Assembly: GCF_000346465.2 (NCBI RefSeq)
Contig: NC_034011.1
Span: forward strand, 25,169,941 to 25,233,940
Length of the DNA: 64,000 nt
Source of the DNA: Prunus persica
Taxonomy: Eukaryota > Streptophyta > Magnoliopsida > Rosales > Rosaceae
Direction: 5' to 3'
Part shown: one piece after another, positions 49,600-62,225 of the stretch
Layout: every line of letters begins with the position of its first letter
Position numbering within the stretch: position 1 is the first letter of the stretch
Program-made: the position numbers and the translations under genes
Notes under the pieces: generated by a model
Told to the model about the DNA's origin: nothing
The model's input: the letters and a program-made list of their open reading frames with translations, nothing else
The model's database searches: none

Positions 49600-50291
49600 G
49601 ACCCTCCTAGTTGCATTAGTTTGTATTTTAAAGATATTAATTTGCTAGTTTCAACATATCCAAAGTAGATATTAATCGGCCATTATATAATATTTTAATA
49701 TAACACATATTATTCTTATTCAATAATATGTGAAAATTATTTGTATAATACGTGAATTTTGTTTGTCTTGGTGCAATTTTGGAAAAAATACGTGTATTAA
49801 GCAATAGAATTTAGAAATACGTAGGTGCCTAGCAATTAGGCGCTCACGTGTCAAAGGGGTATAGCCGTGCGGCTATACTTTATTTAAAAAAAAATTAAAA
49901 AGTTCAGTAAAGCCGATCGGCTATACTATTTATAAATTTTTTTTAAAAAACCCGCCTAGCGGTTCGCCCATGTGTCAAAAATAGTATAGCCATACGGCTT
50001 TACTATTTATTAAAACTTAAAAAAGAAGCCCAGTAAAGCCGCCCAGCTATACTATTTTTCAAAAAATTTAAAAAACCGAGTATAGCCATGTGCTTATACT
50101 ATTTATAATTTTTTTTTTTTTTAAAAAAAAGAGGACCTGCCTAGTGATTCGCCCACGTGTGAAAACGATGTAGCCGTGCGGCTATACTATTTATTAAATA
50201 AAAAAGAAAAAGAAAAAAGAACCTCCTAGTTGCATTAGTTTATACTTTGTAGATATTAATTTACTAATTTCAACATATCCAAAACATATAT
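49600..50291. repeat. ~75-bp direct repeats flanking palindrome cluster C
   Basis: Sequences at about 49600-49672 and 50219-50291 are direct copies at roughly 90% identity. Both read CCTCCTAGTTGCATTAGTTT, then GATATTAATTT, then TTTCAACATATCCAAA. They enclose 49859-50187. They do not have TG...CA ends, so they are not obvious LTRs. Confidence 0.8.
49859..50187. repeat. Palindrome cluster C
   Basis: Six palindromes start at about 49859, 49907, 49984, 50033, 50080 and 50168, with arm mismatches in several. Modules CGCC(C)A(C/T)GTGTCAAAA occur just before the copies at 49859, 49984 and 50168. This suggests a unit of one module plus two or three palindromes with T/A-only spacers, with unit lengths of about 125 and 184 bases. 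Confidence 0.92.
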
Positions 50292-50918
50292 AGAAGAGAG
50301 AAATTTCATAGTAAATCAATCTGAGAGTTTAATTTTTTCTTTTTTTGGGTGTGAGAATGTTTGCCTTTGATCGACCTCGTTATCTCGAGTGCTACTAATT
50401 TCCTTTACTGCACACATAATTTGTTGTAGAGAATTGCATTTTGAGTTGGAGTGTTCTTAGTAATTGCTTCACTTTTCAAACCACACTTTACATGAAGAAT
50501 ACTACCACCTCTTTTACTGCTATATCGATAAATCTTTGTTTGAAATTGTTGTTCTGGTTGGAAAATAGATTACAAAATCATCATCTTGCATTTTTGTTAC
50601 AACAAGTAAGAAATAATCTTAGCCTCTCACATTCATTCATAGTTAGTAAAATACCGAATGAGAAAAAATGCGAATAATCTTAGCCTTTCATCCATACAAT
50701 GTTAGTCAATCTCTATTTTTTGTTGTTGTATTTAACCGGTATTATTTCTTATAAATAAAATCCAATTTTATTCTTGCCCAATGGACATGATTTAATTTAC
50801 ATCGATATGCAGCATCAATCTCATCACGCTATTTACTTTTTTGATGTGCCAATTCTGTTATTTACAAAGTGAAACAAAATTTCTTCCATATGACAAAGTT
50901 CTGTTTCCCAGGATGCAT
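50292..50918. other. Spacer and 3' flank of AP2 copy 3
   Basis: From about 50783 the sequence is homologous to the 3' flank of AP2 copy 2 (from about 43488), marking one edge of that duplication. 50292-50780 has no recognised feature. Confidence 0.55.
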
Positions 50919-52927
50919 CTAAGAAAAGAAAAATAGAGAGTCTGAGGCATTTGCTTTTGTTGGTTGATTGAGCAAAATGGTGCTTGTAATGCTGCTCCAT
51001 GGGTTGTTATCTCCAACAGAATTGGAAGAGCAAGCAAACGGGTTGTTGCCAATTCCATCATAAAAAATTCCACCGAACTCATCATCACTACCAACCTGTG
51101 GCTGGTTCTTTGTTTCTTCTCCGTCAGTACTCTCATCCTCTGAGAAGTTCGAGTTCTTCTGAACCAACTCTCTGAATATTGATGATTGAAGGAGGAGGCC
51201 AAGTGCAGTGGGAGAAGATGACTTGCTACCGGTGTTAAGAGGGATGTTGCTACCGATGACTTCTTGTTCTCGGGCGGAGTTCAAGTAATCAGAGGCAAAA
51301 GGATTTGTGTGTGAGAAAGACTCCCCTGTTGGGATGTAGCTGTTGGCCATGAATGGCATATTCGGAGGTTCCGCGACTGTCTCTGGTTCTTGAGTGGTTA
51401 TTGGATCGTCTGCTGTTGGTTTTAGCCATCTTATGTAAGAACTCAAGTCAAAGTTAGTCACAGCATTGATCCCTCTGTACTCAATTGCTGCAATGTCATA
51501 GGCACGAGCTGCTTCCTCTTGGGTGCCTGAAATGAGATTAAAAAGACACATTGCTCAGTAAGTGCAAATTCTCTTCATTATAGTTTTCAATTTTCTCTTT
51601 TATGACAGTTTATATTGCAGCTAGTTTTTGGATAATGTTATAATCAGTTATGGAGAGAGGAGAGAGGAGATAACTTACTGTAAGTGCCAAGGTAGAGGTA
51701 CTTGTTTCCAAAAACTCTTCCTATTCTTGCTTCCCATCTACCATTATGATGGTGCCTGCAATATATGAACCAAATAATCTTTAGACACTGTTTTTCCATT
51801 TGCAGTTTTTTCAAAGAAATTGATTTGATTTGATCACCAAAATATTAATCAGAATATTACCTTGCCACTCCTCTGTACTTAGATACACCTCTTGAAAAGC
51901 CACTGCTCCTTCTGAAACAAAGAAATAAATAATTCTTTCAGGAAATTGGTCAAGGAAATTCATCAGTGCAGAAGTCTTTCCACAAAAAGAGATGTTCGAA
52001 GTCCTACCTTCTTAACGAGGCCAAATACTCTTCTTTTGACACAGTTTGCATTATCTCAATTTCTTTCTCATAGTCCGATATCTGCAAACAACATTAAGGT
52101 GTAAGATCATAAATTTTTCGTTTTTTCTTTCTCTAATGCTAAACTCCATATTTACATGTTGTAGCTGATCAGTGATCATATTCATACCAGAAAGTTGGTG
52201 AAAGTCGACGTTCCCCAATACTTAAGTGCAGCTAAATCATATGCTCTTGCAGCAGATTCTTCTTCATCATAAGCTCCTGAGAAACAAAGAATAAAAAGAT
52301 TAATATGCTTCACTCACAGAATTAGCAGTAAGTTCTAAGGCTCAAACTGAACAAACTCAACCATGTAGCAGCATATACTCACCAAGATAAACTGTTCAGC
52401 CCCAATAATCCATTCCAAAGCACAACACAAGGAACCATATATCAGTATCCAGGAGGAAAAGCAATAGATGATTAAACAGAGTGAAAGAAATGCAAAAATC
52501 AATATTTACCTTGTTTCCCTTTCTTCTTCTGTGTTACATTCCAAGAGAGCTTATCCCACAAGTGGGCTTCAAATCGACCGGTCCATCTATGCCTGTTAAC
52601 AAACAATTTATGTTAATATTTCTACACATGAAAGAAGAAGAAAGTTCTGCCTATTAAACAATCAGAAAACCATTGAATTTTGTGTATATGTTCAAACCTG
52701 CTGACACCGCGAAATCTTGAACTTCTCTTCATTGTGGTAGCTGAGGTTGGATCAGCTGGCTTTTGTGGCAACTGCTGCTCACTCTGGTTGTTGTCACGAC
52801 TAACTGCAACTGTAGCTGGGTCTCTTCTCCTTCTCTTGACAGACCGGGTTGCCTGAGTCTCACGATCTGCTGTGCTCAGGCGACGCCTCCCAGGGTTCTC
52901 TTCATTCTTCACCATCATCAACTCCAT
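50919..52927 (-). CDS. WRINKLED-type double-AP2 transcription factor, copy 3
   Basis: Exons, in transcription order: 52927-52698, 52592-52510, 52391-52383 (9-base micro-exon), 52276-52188, 52081-52008, 51911-51861, 51755-51679 and 51526-50919, giving 406 residues. Exon sizes equal those of copy 1 except the last, which is two codons shorter. Both AP2 domains and the RRRRDP nuclear-signal region are intact. Differences from copy 1 are scattered substitutions (for example [14 protein letters not shown] at the start and NFL instead of NFA before ISDYE). It is nearly identical to truncated copy 2 over the shared exons, so copies 2 and 3 are the youngest pair. Expected to bind AW-box-like sites in lipid-metabolism promoters if WRI-like; target specificity is inferred. 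Confidence 0.9.
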
Positions 52928-54310
52928 CTCTTATAACAAGTCCTCGGATTCTTGTTTTCCTCTTCTTTCTTTTATTCTGTGGTTGTTGTTCCTGTGGTTG
53001 CTTGAACTGGAGGGAAGGATGGTTTTGAGCATATATATAACTTGTGTGCTTGTTTTGGATTTATGCTGTTTTGTTTTCTGTTGCCACAACTGTATTATAT
53101 TAGAAAACAAGGCGAACGATGATATCAGAGCATTCGAAACAAATTTCAATTTCAATGTCCGTACTCTGTTTGGTAACCCCAAAGATCCAAAAGTCTTATG
53201 GTTCCATGTGGTTTTGGACTTGCTCATATGGCCGGTTTGGTGCTGCTGCTGCATGCCAGTGAATAACATGTGCAATGGCTTTTACGCCAGTTTTAATTCT
53301 TGTAGTAATTTACAAACACCAAAAGCAAGTCCCATAGTTCATATTTAATTTCCAATTTGAATCTCCCTATTTCTTCTGTATTATTATTAGTTCAAAGATC
53401 AAAGATTTATATGAAGTAAAACATCATAAATGGAACTCTTCTTCTACAAGTTAAGATCGAAAGGTGAAAAACTTTCATCCATGCATAACATATTTCCCGC
53501 AGCTGGCATGAAGGTGACCAAAGCCCAACAAACACAAAAGACAAGAAATGAATGCCGTGTTCTGACTCTGGTCCTTGATACCGACCAGCTGCTAGTTTCC
53601 TGCAAATTAACAAACCATGTTTATCTTTTATGTGCAAGAACACTCGAGAATGCCCTTGCATTTGTTTGTCTGCATGAATAAAAAAGTGGAAGATGAAATA
53701 ATGGTTTTTTTTTTTGAACAGTTGGGGCTGGTGGTGCTTTCAAATCTCATAGGGGTCATCGGAGAGTTTGGACTGTTTATGCCGAGTATTTAAATATATT
53801 CAGATTCTGATGCTTGTGGGTTGTGTGCGCTTTTTCTGAAGCTGATATGGATTTTGTTCCCCATACGTATAGACGACGGTGTTTTCTAGAAAGCAGATGC
53901 TTTGATAATATTCTTGAATAAACAAAATTATTTTTCTTAGAATATTACAGCTGATGGGGATATATGGCGCAAATGGACGGTCATGTACTTATTAAATTGC
54001 ACTAGTTTAAAAAGCAGAACCAAAACCAATACTTGGCTGTCGAAACTTCCTCTCCTCTTCCCAACTCAAAAACCAGTCCAGATTTGAGCTTTCGGAACCC
54101 TTCGAAAGCTTTCATCTCCGATGTGAGATACTCTCAACTTGTTATTACAAACAGCGGTGAAATGGATGATGCCATTTCGATCATGAGTTTGCTTCTAATG
54201 GAATGTTGTTGTGATTTCGGAGTCTGGAGACATTACAGTTAGATATAGTTTTTGCTCATTGCTGCCACATGAACTATATAGCTTGGCTAGAACTTCAAAA
54301 ATAACCCTTT
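52928..54310. other. AP2 copy 3 promoter and gene-free sequence
   Basis: 52940-53230 matches the upstream region of AP2 copy 1. A short open stretch around 54033-54242 has no recognisable domain and lacks an ATG at its start. No gene called. Confidence 0.5.
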
Positions 54311-54475
54311 TTTTATTTTTATTTTTTATAATACCCTTTCTTATTGAGAGGAGCGATAGTATACTAAACTCATACATATTATATAAATACTAGGATCCGA
54401 ACTCATGATCTTTTATGGAGGAGCAATTGCTCCAAACCACCACAATAGTATCCCGTGGCTCCTTCGCCAAAAAAA
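54311..54475 (-). mobile_element. Probable tRNA-derived SINE
   Basis: The minus strand from about 54470 reads GGAGCCACGGGATACTATTG and, further on, a B-box-like GAGTTCGGATCC. It ends in an A-rich tail (seen as the T-rich run 54309-54335 on the plus strand). Target duplication not certain. Confidence 0.5.
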
Positions 54476-54896
54476 AAACACTTAAGTTAATAAACATAAA
54501 GTTGCACTAAAACTGTACAATGCCTATTAAATAAAATAAAGTTGAACATAAATTCTATCATTTTTCTTGAAACATTAATCTTATTCTATTGTGGTCAAAA
54601 CCTTGATCCTCAACCGTTTGCATCTGTTATTATAAAATTTTGATCCCATTTTAACAACATTTCTCTCTTAATCTTCAATAGGAATCACATGCTTACGTGT
54701 TTCTGTTTTTGTCCTGTGGTCCAAAGTGGTATTAACCCGAACCCGAATAGATTTGGACTCTTACTAAAATCAGATCCATACAGACGAAACGGGCTTGTGA
54801 GTTGTAATCGGGATCAACCGGTCCAACCCAATTATTAATTTGAATTGGGCTTCCTTGGGTTTCAAAACGACACCGTAACGCCCATATCGTTTCTCA

Positions 54897-54904
54897 ATTG
54901 GCGC
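54897..54904 (+). promoter_or_regulatory. E2F-type site in the SSRP1 promoter
   Basis: ATTGGCGC matches the plant E2F consensus WTTSSCSS, 40-odd bases upstream of the TATA box. S-phase control would suit a histone chaperone. Motif match only. Confidence 0.35.
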
Positions 54905-54942
54905 GCATTGGGCGTGGTGCGCATTGCGCACCGCCACTTCAA

Positions 54943-54950
54943 CTATATAA
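54943..54950 (+). promoter_or_regulatory. TATA box of SSRP1
   Basis: CTATATAA, 119 bases before the ATG at 55069, in an otherwise GC-rich core promoter. Confidence 0.5.
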
Positions 54951-55068
54951 CACCCCCTTCAGCCCCTCGTTCTCAAATGCACATATACTCTCTTCTTCTT
55001 TCACTGGTTTTCGACTTTCATGCTCTCAGCTATATTCACGGTTGGATTTGATCCATAGGTTGTGAACC

Positions 55069-58000
55069 ATGACGGACGGCCACCTCTTCAACAATATCTC
55101 TCTTGGAGGCCGTGGAGGCACTGTGAGTCTCTCTCCTTCTACTCAGTCTGATGACTCTTTTTGGGGATTCGTTTTTCGATTTATATTTATTTTGAGTTCT
55201 CTCAATGCTGTTTGAAACCTGGGTTCTCCATGTATATATTTTTTTAATGTCTGGTTTCGGTCTCTTTAGTTCGGTCAAAATTTGGTGTAGAAATGCGAAT
55301 TTGGGGGTTCTGATAGCTGTGTATTCTTTCGGTTGGTCGCCTTGAAACCCTAATTTGTTCTTTCCTGGAGTTGTCTGTGATTTTTTTGTAGTTTGGTTGC
55401 AGAGAAAATTGTGATTTTTCAATTTTGATCAGAGCGAAAATGATCGGGTTGGGGATAGGGAAATGGGGTTATTTTCTTCGGTGTAAAACCCTAGTTCCAT
55501 TGTGTTCGATAGAAGTTTCTTACTTTATATTAAGAGTTTCCCATGTTGAAGTTTTGAATTCGTTGCAGACAGTGAAACCTGGAACGTAATGACATAGGCT
55601 ACTCTCTCTTTGTCCATCTTAAAAATCTCTAATTCGTTTAAGAAGATGTTTTCCAGTATCTTTAGTTATTTTATGATAAATTTTCACTTTTTCTTTTTGT
55701 TCATATTTCTTGATGTCTTTTTAATTGCGGGAGGAAAGGAGTGACAGGATGAATGTGTCAATTCTGTGGCTTAAGAAACCCTAAGTCGTTGCATTTCATG
55801 GAAGTACACATTGCTAATAGTCGCAAAAGGTTTTACGAATATGTAAAGCTATAAGCCTACGTTATCATTTCATTGCAAAGTTTTGATATATGCATTATCA
55901 TATGTGGAATGCAGAATCCGGGGCAGCTAAAAATATATTCTGGAGGGATTTCATGGAAAAAACAGGGAGGTGGTAAAGTAGTTGAGGTTGATAAAGCTGA
56001 CATTGTTGGGGCGACATGGATGAAGGTCCCAAGGACTAACCAACTTGGTGTTCGGATTAAAGACGGGTTATACTACAAGTTCATTGGATTTCGTGACCAG
56101 GTTGGTGAGCATTTGCGGAGAATGTCCCACTTCTGTTTTTGTTTGAAAACTTTTGTTATAATTTAACAAATGAAAGTGCATATGAACTTCTTGTTCAGGT
56201 CAAACCAAGCTTCCTCCATACATCTAATGCATGCTAATGGCAATTTTCAATTATGATAGGATAAAACTAGCTTTTTGTCAATAATGTTGTGCAGGGATGT
56301 GAACAAATTGCTAATTTTTGGCTTGTTTCCTCTATGCTTGCGTTGTAGGATGTCACTAGTTTGACCAACTATTTCCAAAATACATGCGGATTAACACCAG
56401 AGGAGAAGCAGCTTTCTGTAAGCGGACGTAATTGGGGAGAAGTCGATTTAAGTGGTCAGTGATATTTTCATCCTTTCAAGTTGACTACCTCAACTAATTT
56501 CTTATCACTTATTTTATCTTTCTCACATTCATTGGTTATGATTCACTTGTTTCTTGTAAATTGGTTTTTCCATGGGGGGTTATTTTTTTGGTGTGGATTG
56601 TTTCTCATAGGATGGAAGTTGGGAAAATGCTTCCACCTTGCTACATTCTTAAGCAAAATGTTCTGCTGAGTCTGCTTGAAGTTGGTTCTTTTGTTTTCTT
56701 CTTTTTTCAATTCATCATTTATGCCCTTTAGGAGTCTTACAGAGCCTGGACATTTCTTTTTTGTACCTGATCCTAATGAATGGTCTTCCACAGTTCTGTT
56801 GAAATTCTTTACTTTTCGTCCATGTATGATTTCTTCTGTGATGATGTGACAATCTTGGTTGTATATTTGGTTCCTTAAAGGCAGTACACTGTCTATGTGT
56901 CAGTTTGAGTATTTTCAGTTCTTCTTTTGCTATTTTGCAGGGAACATGCTGACTTTCTTGGTTGACACTAAGCAAGCATTTGAGGTATCTTTGGCTGATG
57001 TTTCACAAACTCAGCTTCAGGGAAAAAATGATGTCATCTTAGAGTTCCATGTGGATGACACCACAGGAGCTAATGAGGTTTGTTGCTTATATTTGTGGGT
57101 TTTTATATTTATAAAGATAGTAGGTTTTTATACAGTGATTCTATAGATACCCAGAATTAAATATAAGACCTGTTTAGCAAAAGGTTTAGGTTTTTAGTTA
57201 CAATATAATAATTTCATTTTTTGTTTGCACTTATATTATTGATCACAGAAAGATTCATTGATGGAAATAAGTTTTCACATACCGAACTCCAACACTCAGT
57301 TTGTTGGTGATGAGAATCGTCCCCCTGCTCAAGTGAGTTTGTTCATGTCATGTGATACGACTTTTTTAGGTCTTTAAGTATTGATCTTGCGATTGATTTA
57401 CTGAATCACTTCTGATTCAATGTTCTGTAGGTTTTTCGTGACAAAATCATGTCTATGGCAGACGTTGGTGCTGGAGGTGAAGATGCTGTTGTCACATTTG
57501 AGAGTATTGCAATCCTCACACCTAGGTAGATGTTAATGAGAATACCAGGGATACTGCACCTACTTCCATCCGCACTAGACTAGCTAGCCATTTGTATTAG
57601 ATTATGCTTCTATGTCATATGCTGCTAGTGCCAGGCTAACGGAAGTATTTGCTTAATGCAGGGGTCGCTACAGTGTGGAACTTCATCTTTCATTCTTGCG
57701 GCTACAAGGACAGGCTAATGATTTTAAAATTCAGTACAGCAGTGTTGTTCGACTGTTTCTTCTTCCTAAGGTTTTATCTTGGGCACTAATATTACTTGTT
57801 CTGTTTTCAAAGGTTCTGTTGTACATGTTTATGTAAGCACCTATGACGTTGTTCAATGTACATTAGTTGAGTTCTCTCTTCAAGGGCTGAAAAGATTAAC
57901 AGCGTCATATTTACTCCATTCTTGTAGTCAGTTAATGTGTCCTTTGAATATTTTATAACGGATTCTTCTTTGCTTGTGCAGTCTAACCAGCCACATACCT

Positions 58001-60242
58001 TTGTTGTTGTTACTCTTGATCCACCTATCCGGAAGGGGCAAACATTGTACCCTCATATTGTTTTGCAGGTATTGTGTGCTGCATTGCCTTTATGATCATC
58101 AGTTTAAGTTTTTCCATAATTGCTTCCTTTCATTGACTTCTTCTATCTTGTATAGTTTGAAACTGACTATGTGGTTCAAAGCGAGCTGTCGATGAGCGAA
58201 GAACTTATGAACACCAAGTACAAGGACAAGTTAGAACTATCTTACAAGGTAAGATAGTTCCTTCTCATCTTCTGAAGCTTGTAATGTAACTAACAGTTGT
58301 TTCATTTGTTTAACGACAGTGTGCCAGTTAACATGAGCTACTATTGTTTTATTTTATTCAAATAAACAGGGACTAATTCATGAAGTGTTCACCACAATAT
58401 TGCGTGGCTTGTCTGGTGCCAAAGTTACGAAACCGGGAAAATTCCGTAGTTGTCAAGATGGTTATGCCGTGAAATCTTCATTAAAAGCTGAAGATGGAGT
58501 TCTATATCCTCTTGAAAAGAGCTTCTTTTTCCTACCTAAACCTCCCACCCTTATTCTTCATGATCAGGTAGAATTTGCATCCGTCGAGACTATATTGCTG
58601 GTCTAACCAAAACCTGATTGAAGTTGCTTGGAATCTCACTTTTTTTCTTCATTCTAATACTAGATTGACTATGTGGAATTTGAGAGGCATGGCGCTGGAG
58701 GCTCAAATATGCACTATTTTGATCTTCTGATCAGACTCAAAAGTGAGCAAGAACACCTTTTTCGAAACATTCAGAGGAATGAATATCATAATCTTTTTGA
58801 CTTCATCAGGTTAGTATGAATACCAATACCAAGTAGTTTCCACTGTAGGTCATTGGTTGTTGGAATTCAAAATTTGACATTTTCGCACACATGCAGTTCA
58901 AAGGGTCTCAAGATCATGAACTTAGGAGAAAGCCAAACAGCAGATGGTGTGGCTCCTCTTCTTGAAGAGGCAGATGATGATGCTGTTGACCCACACCTTG
59001 TCCGTGTGAAGAATGAAGCTGGTGGTGATGAGAGTGATGAAGAGGTGTTACTTCTATCTTATTTTCTTTATGTTGGTGTTTTTCTTCTTTTGTCTGATTC
59101 TCTTTTGAGAGTGATGATGCTGCTGACCCTATTGCTATGTAGAAAAATGCTTTTTTCTATAGTTTGTCCAATCACTTGATTTAGAATTTGCCTTTCATAA
59201 GAAAGTTGTGCAAAATTTGTATTTTTATGATCATTTTCCTCTAGTAGTCTGTGTGTGTAGTTAGTCCTAGTTGTTTCATACATCCGTGTGTGCATTACGC
59301 AAGTGCACCTTTGTGTTCACATGCTACTCTGGTTTCGTCACCACCATTTTGGAGTGTCTTGTGATTCTCCAGTCCAAGTGTGTTAAGCATGGTGAACTTT
59401 GGCAGGATGAAGATTTTGTTATTGACAAGGATGATGGAGGTTCTCCTACTGATGATTCTGGGGAGGATGATTCAGATGCTAGTGAAAGTGGAGCTGAGAA
59501 AGAGGCAAGTCATTTTGTTAATTATATTTGCTGAGATCTTTAAAGAAGGCTATAATGTAATTTTATATATAGTATTATTAGTATCCCATTTAACATGAAT
59601 GGCCAATTTCAGAAGCCTGCAAAAAAGGAGCCTAGAAAGGAACCTTCAACTTCCAAGGTATCATCTTCCAAGAAACAAAAATCCAAAGATGGAGGTGAAG
59701 ATGGTGCAAAGAAGAAGAAGCAGAAAAAGAAAAAGGATCCAAATGCACCAAAAAGAGCAATGTCTGGTTTCATGTTCTTCTCACAAATGGAAAGAGAGGT
59801 GGGTTTGTTATCTATATCTTGTGGTACTAAGTTTGGTTCGGGTATGGGAAGATGTGTTTGCTAATAGGTTCAGGTTGATGAAACGGATTAATTTTATCTC
59901 TGTTGCGCGATAGTCTGTTGACTATGTTTTTGTTGACCACAGAATGTAAAGAAAAGTAACCCCGGAATTGCATTTACTGACGTGGGGAGAGTACTTGGAG
60001 ATAAGTGGAAAAAGATGTCAGGTACGCATGATTCGAAAATTACATATTGTGCTTCCACAGCATTTTTGATAAAATCTGCCATTTACAACTCGTGCCATAT
60101 TTTCCATCTTGCAGCGGAGGAGAAAGAACCCTATGAAGCAAAGGCTCGTCAAGATAAATTACGCTACAAGGATGAAATTAGTGGCTACAAGAACCCCCAA
60201 CCCATGAATATAGATTCAGGGAACGAATCTGACAGCGGGTAG
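55069..60242 (+). CDS. SSRP1: FACT complex subunit SSRP1 (HMG-box histone chaperone)
   Basis: Sixteen exons: 55069-55122, 55915-56100, 56349-56454, 56941-57077, 57249-57332, 57431-57525, 57662-57770, 57982-58068, 58156-58248, 58370-58567, 58664-58809, 58897-59044, 59406-59504, 59613-59798, 59943-60021 and 60115-60242. They total 644 residues, matching known plant SSRP1 (~646). The order is an N-terminal POB3-like/PH region ([23 protein letters not shown]), the middle double-PH domain ([20 protein letters not shown]), an acidic linker ([14 protein letters not shown]), a Lys-rich stretch, and an HMG box from [15 protein letters not shown] to KDEISGYK. With SPT16 it forms FACT, which removes and reassembles H2A-H2B during transcription and replication. 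The intron after 59504 uses a GC donor (GAG|GCAAGT); other donors are GT. Confidence 0.96.
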
Positions 60243-60934
60243 ATTAAGGTAGAAAATGGAAGTAAAGCCCAGTTTTTGGTTCAAATGTACTTCATTTGGC
60301 TCATTTGTATTGTGGGATCTATAATTATGGAGCATGTTTGTATCATGTTTGGTTAACGTTATACATGACGAGCTAATTAGGGCATAAACTTAAAATCCCC
60401 TTTGTTTTGGGTGCCAAGAAAACTAGTTTCAGTTTCAGATGCTTTGAGCATGGCCTTGTTCAACATGCATTGCCACATGTACAGAAGCTTGAATCTCTCT
60501 TTAATTTTGAGTTTGTTTTCACTCTCATTCCTACTCTTCAGTTCCCACCAAATTTAACATAATTTATTAATATCCGCTCTCTCCTCCAAAATGTAAAATG
60601 TTATACATAGGAAATTAGAGGCCCCTCTTTACTAAGATATTCTTTCAAGAAAATTCCAGTCACTCTTTTTCATTTAGAAGTTGTCTGATCTGATTAGTGT
60701 TTGTTGGGTTAGCTATACGTTTCTTCAATTGTTTACAATTACCAGTTTAATACTACATTTTTCTTTTCTTTTTGTTTTTTGGGTCAGATTCTACATTTTA
60801 AAAAGAAAAAAAAAGAGAGTATAAAGTCTCACGAACTTTCATCTGTCATGGTCAGGCAATAGAACATGATGTAATAAATATTTTCTATTTAAAGGCATAT
60901 TAAGCCTGCTAATACATATACATGTCCTACTACA
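60243..60934. other. SSRP1 3' UTR and spacer
   Basis: AT-rich, no gene recognised. Confidence 0.5.
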
Positions 60935-62225
60935 ACTCGTTTGGTACACCGTATTAGACTCTGGATAGAAGTAAATAGTCTATTTCAGGTGTTTGGTGTC
61001 AACTTGTATTATTTAATTACCCGACTATTTTATACGGGTTGGGCTTTTAATACTCTCCTTACCTGACTAACTAATACAACCCACACACCCCGGTTTAGAT
61101 AATACACGCTTAATTATACGGCTAGGGAAAAAGAACACGCGTTCTACCAAAAAAATCAGACGCTCTTTTCATCTTCTTCTCCCTAGGGTTGTTCTCTACT
61201 ATCTTCTCTACAGGTTATTTTCTTCACTCTTCTCCAGGTATCCATATCTCACTCTCTCTCTCTTTTTCATACTCTCTTCAGTATGCTTTATATATTTCAA
61301 ATTTTTAGTGAAAATTAGATTATGAATTTTTTTTTTTGGCATTTTTTTTAATCGAATGTTTTCTTTGTATGTGATATAGTGATTCGACGTTGTGGGAATA
61401 TTTAGATTGTTGGTATTAAACAGAGTATTGCCAGTTTTCATCCAAAAACAAACAACTGTGCTACTGTTGGTAGTTTAGTTGAATACATACATACCTGACG
61501 ACTAGGAGAGCAAAATTACAAAATTAAAATTGTATGAACCTGAATTCTAGGAACCATTATTTTTTCTTTGTCAATTGCTATTAGAAAAGCAAAGATGGAC
61601 TTGTCTATTAATGACCAAATTAAGGCACTACGGCTAATTTTGGAGAAAGCAAGTGATGAAAAAACATTCCTGACATTGGATGGTGCTATGAGAAAACATT
61701 TGTTCTTCTCTTACTTAGGGCGTGGGAGTTGTGATTCACTCTTTGATGTAGTTTGGTTTATGAACAACTTTCTCTTTTGCTCTTATCATCTTAATATGTG
61801 ATCACTTTGAATTATACATTATTTGGTACTGTTTTTATTAACGTATGCGAGTATGTTGGAATTTTTATGAGATACTACAATTATGATAATGGGTTATATG
61901 AAAAAAAAATCTTGGCAAAAACAATTGAAAAACAAATTTTGTCATATGAATCTTACCAAAAAAAAATTTGTGTCATTTGAATCTCAATTTCCATTAAAAT
62001 TATCAAAGATTTTTTTATTTTATTTTTTTTATTTATAAATAGTCTGATATGATGTTATCCGAAACATCACCAAACACAGTATAATTTAGTCAGATTATTT
62101 ATCCGGAACAGCACCAAACACCTTATAATATTATGGATAAATAGTCAGTACTCTCCGGAACAAATTAATACTATCCGACGGAAATTAATCAGTACAGTCC
62201 AACGTACTAAACGAGCTCCAAATGC
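60935..62225. mobile_element. Probable 1.3-kb non-autonomous TIR DNA transposon
   Basis: The left end (ACTCGTTTGGTAC near 60935) and the reverse complement of the right end (GCTCGTTTAGTAC near 62215) match. Subterminal GTGTTTGGTG motifs occur near both ends in inverted orientation, as do GACTATTTAT-type motifs. The interior has a pyrimidine-rich leader-like stretch (61150-61260) and a 77-codon open frame (61568-61801, first ATG at 61595) with no domain I recognise. No transposase. Superfamily and target duplication not resolved. Confidence 0.5.

Noticed and set aside
54033..54242. Short open frame upstream of SSRP1
   Set aside because: Starts without ATG, no splice partners found, no recognisable domain.
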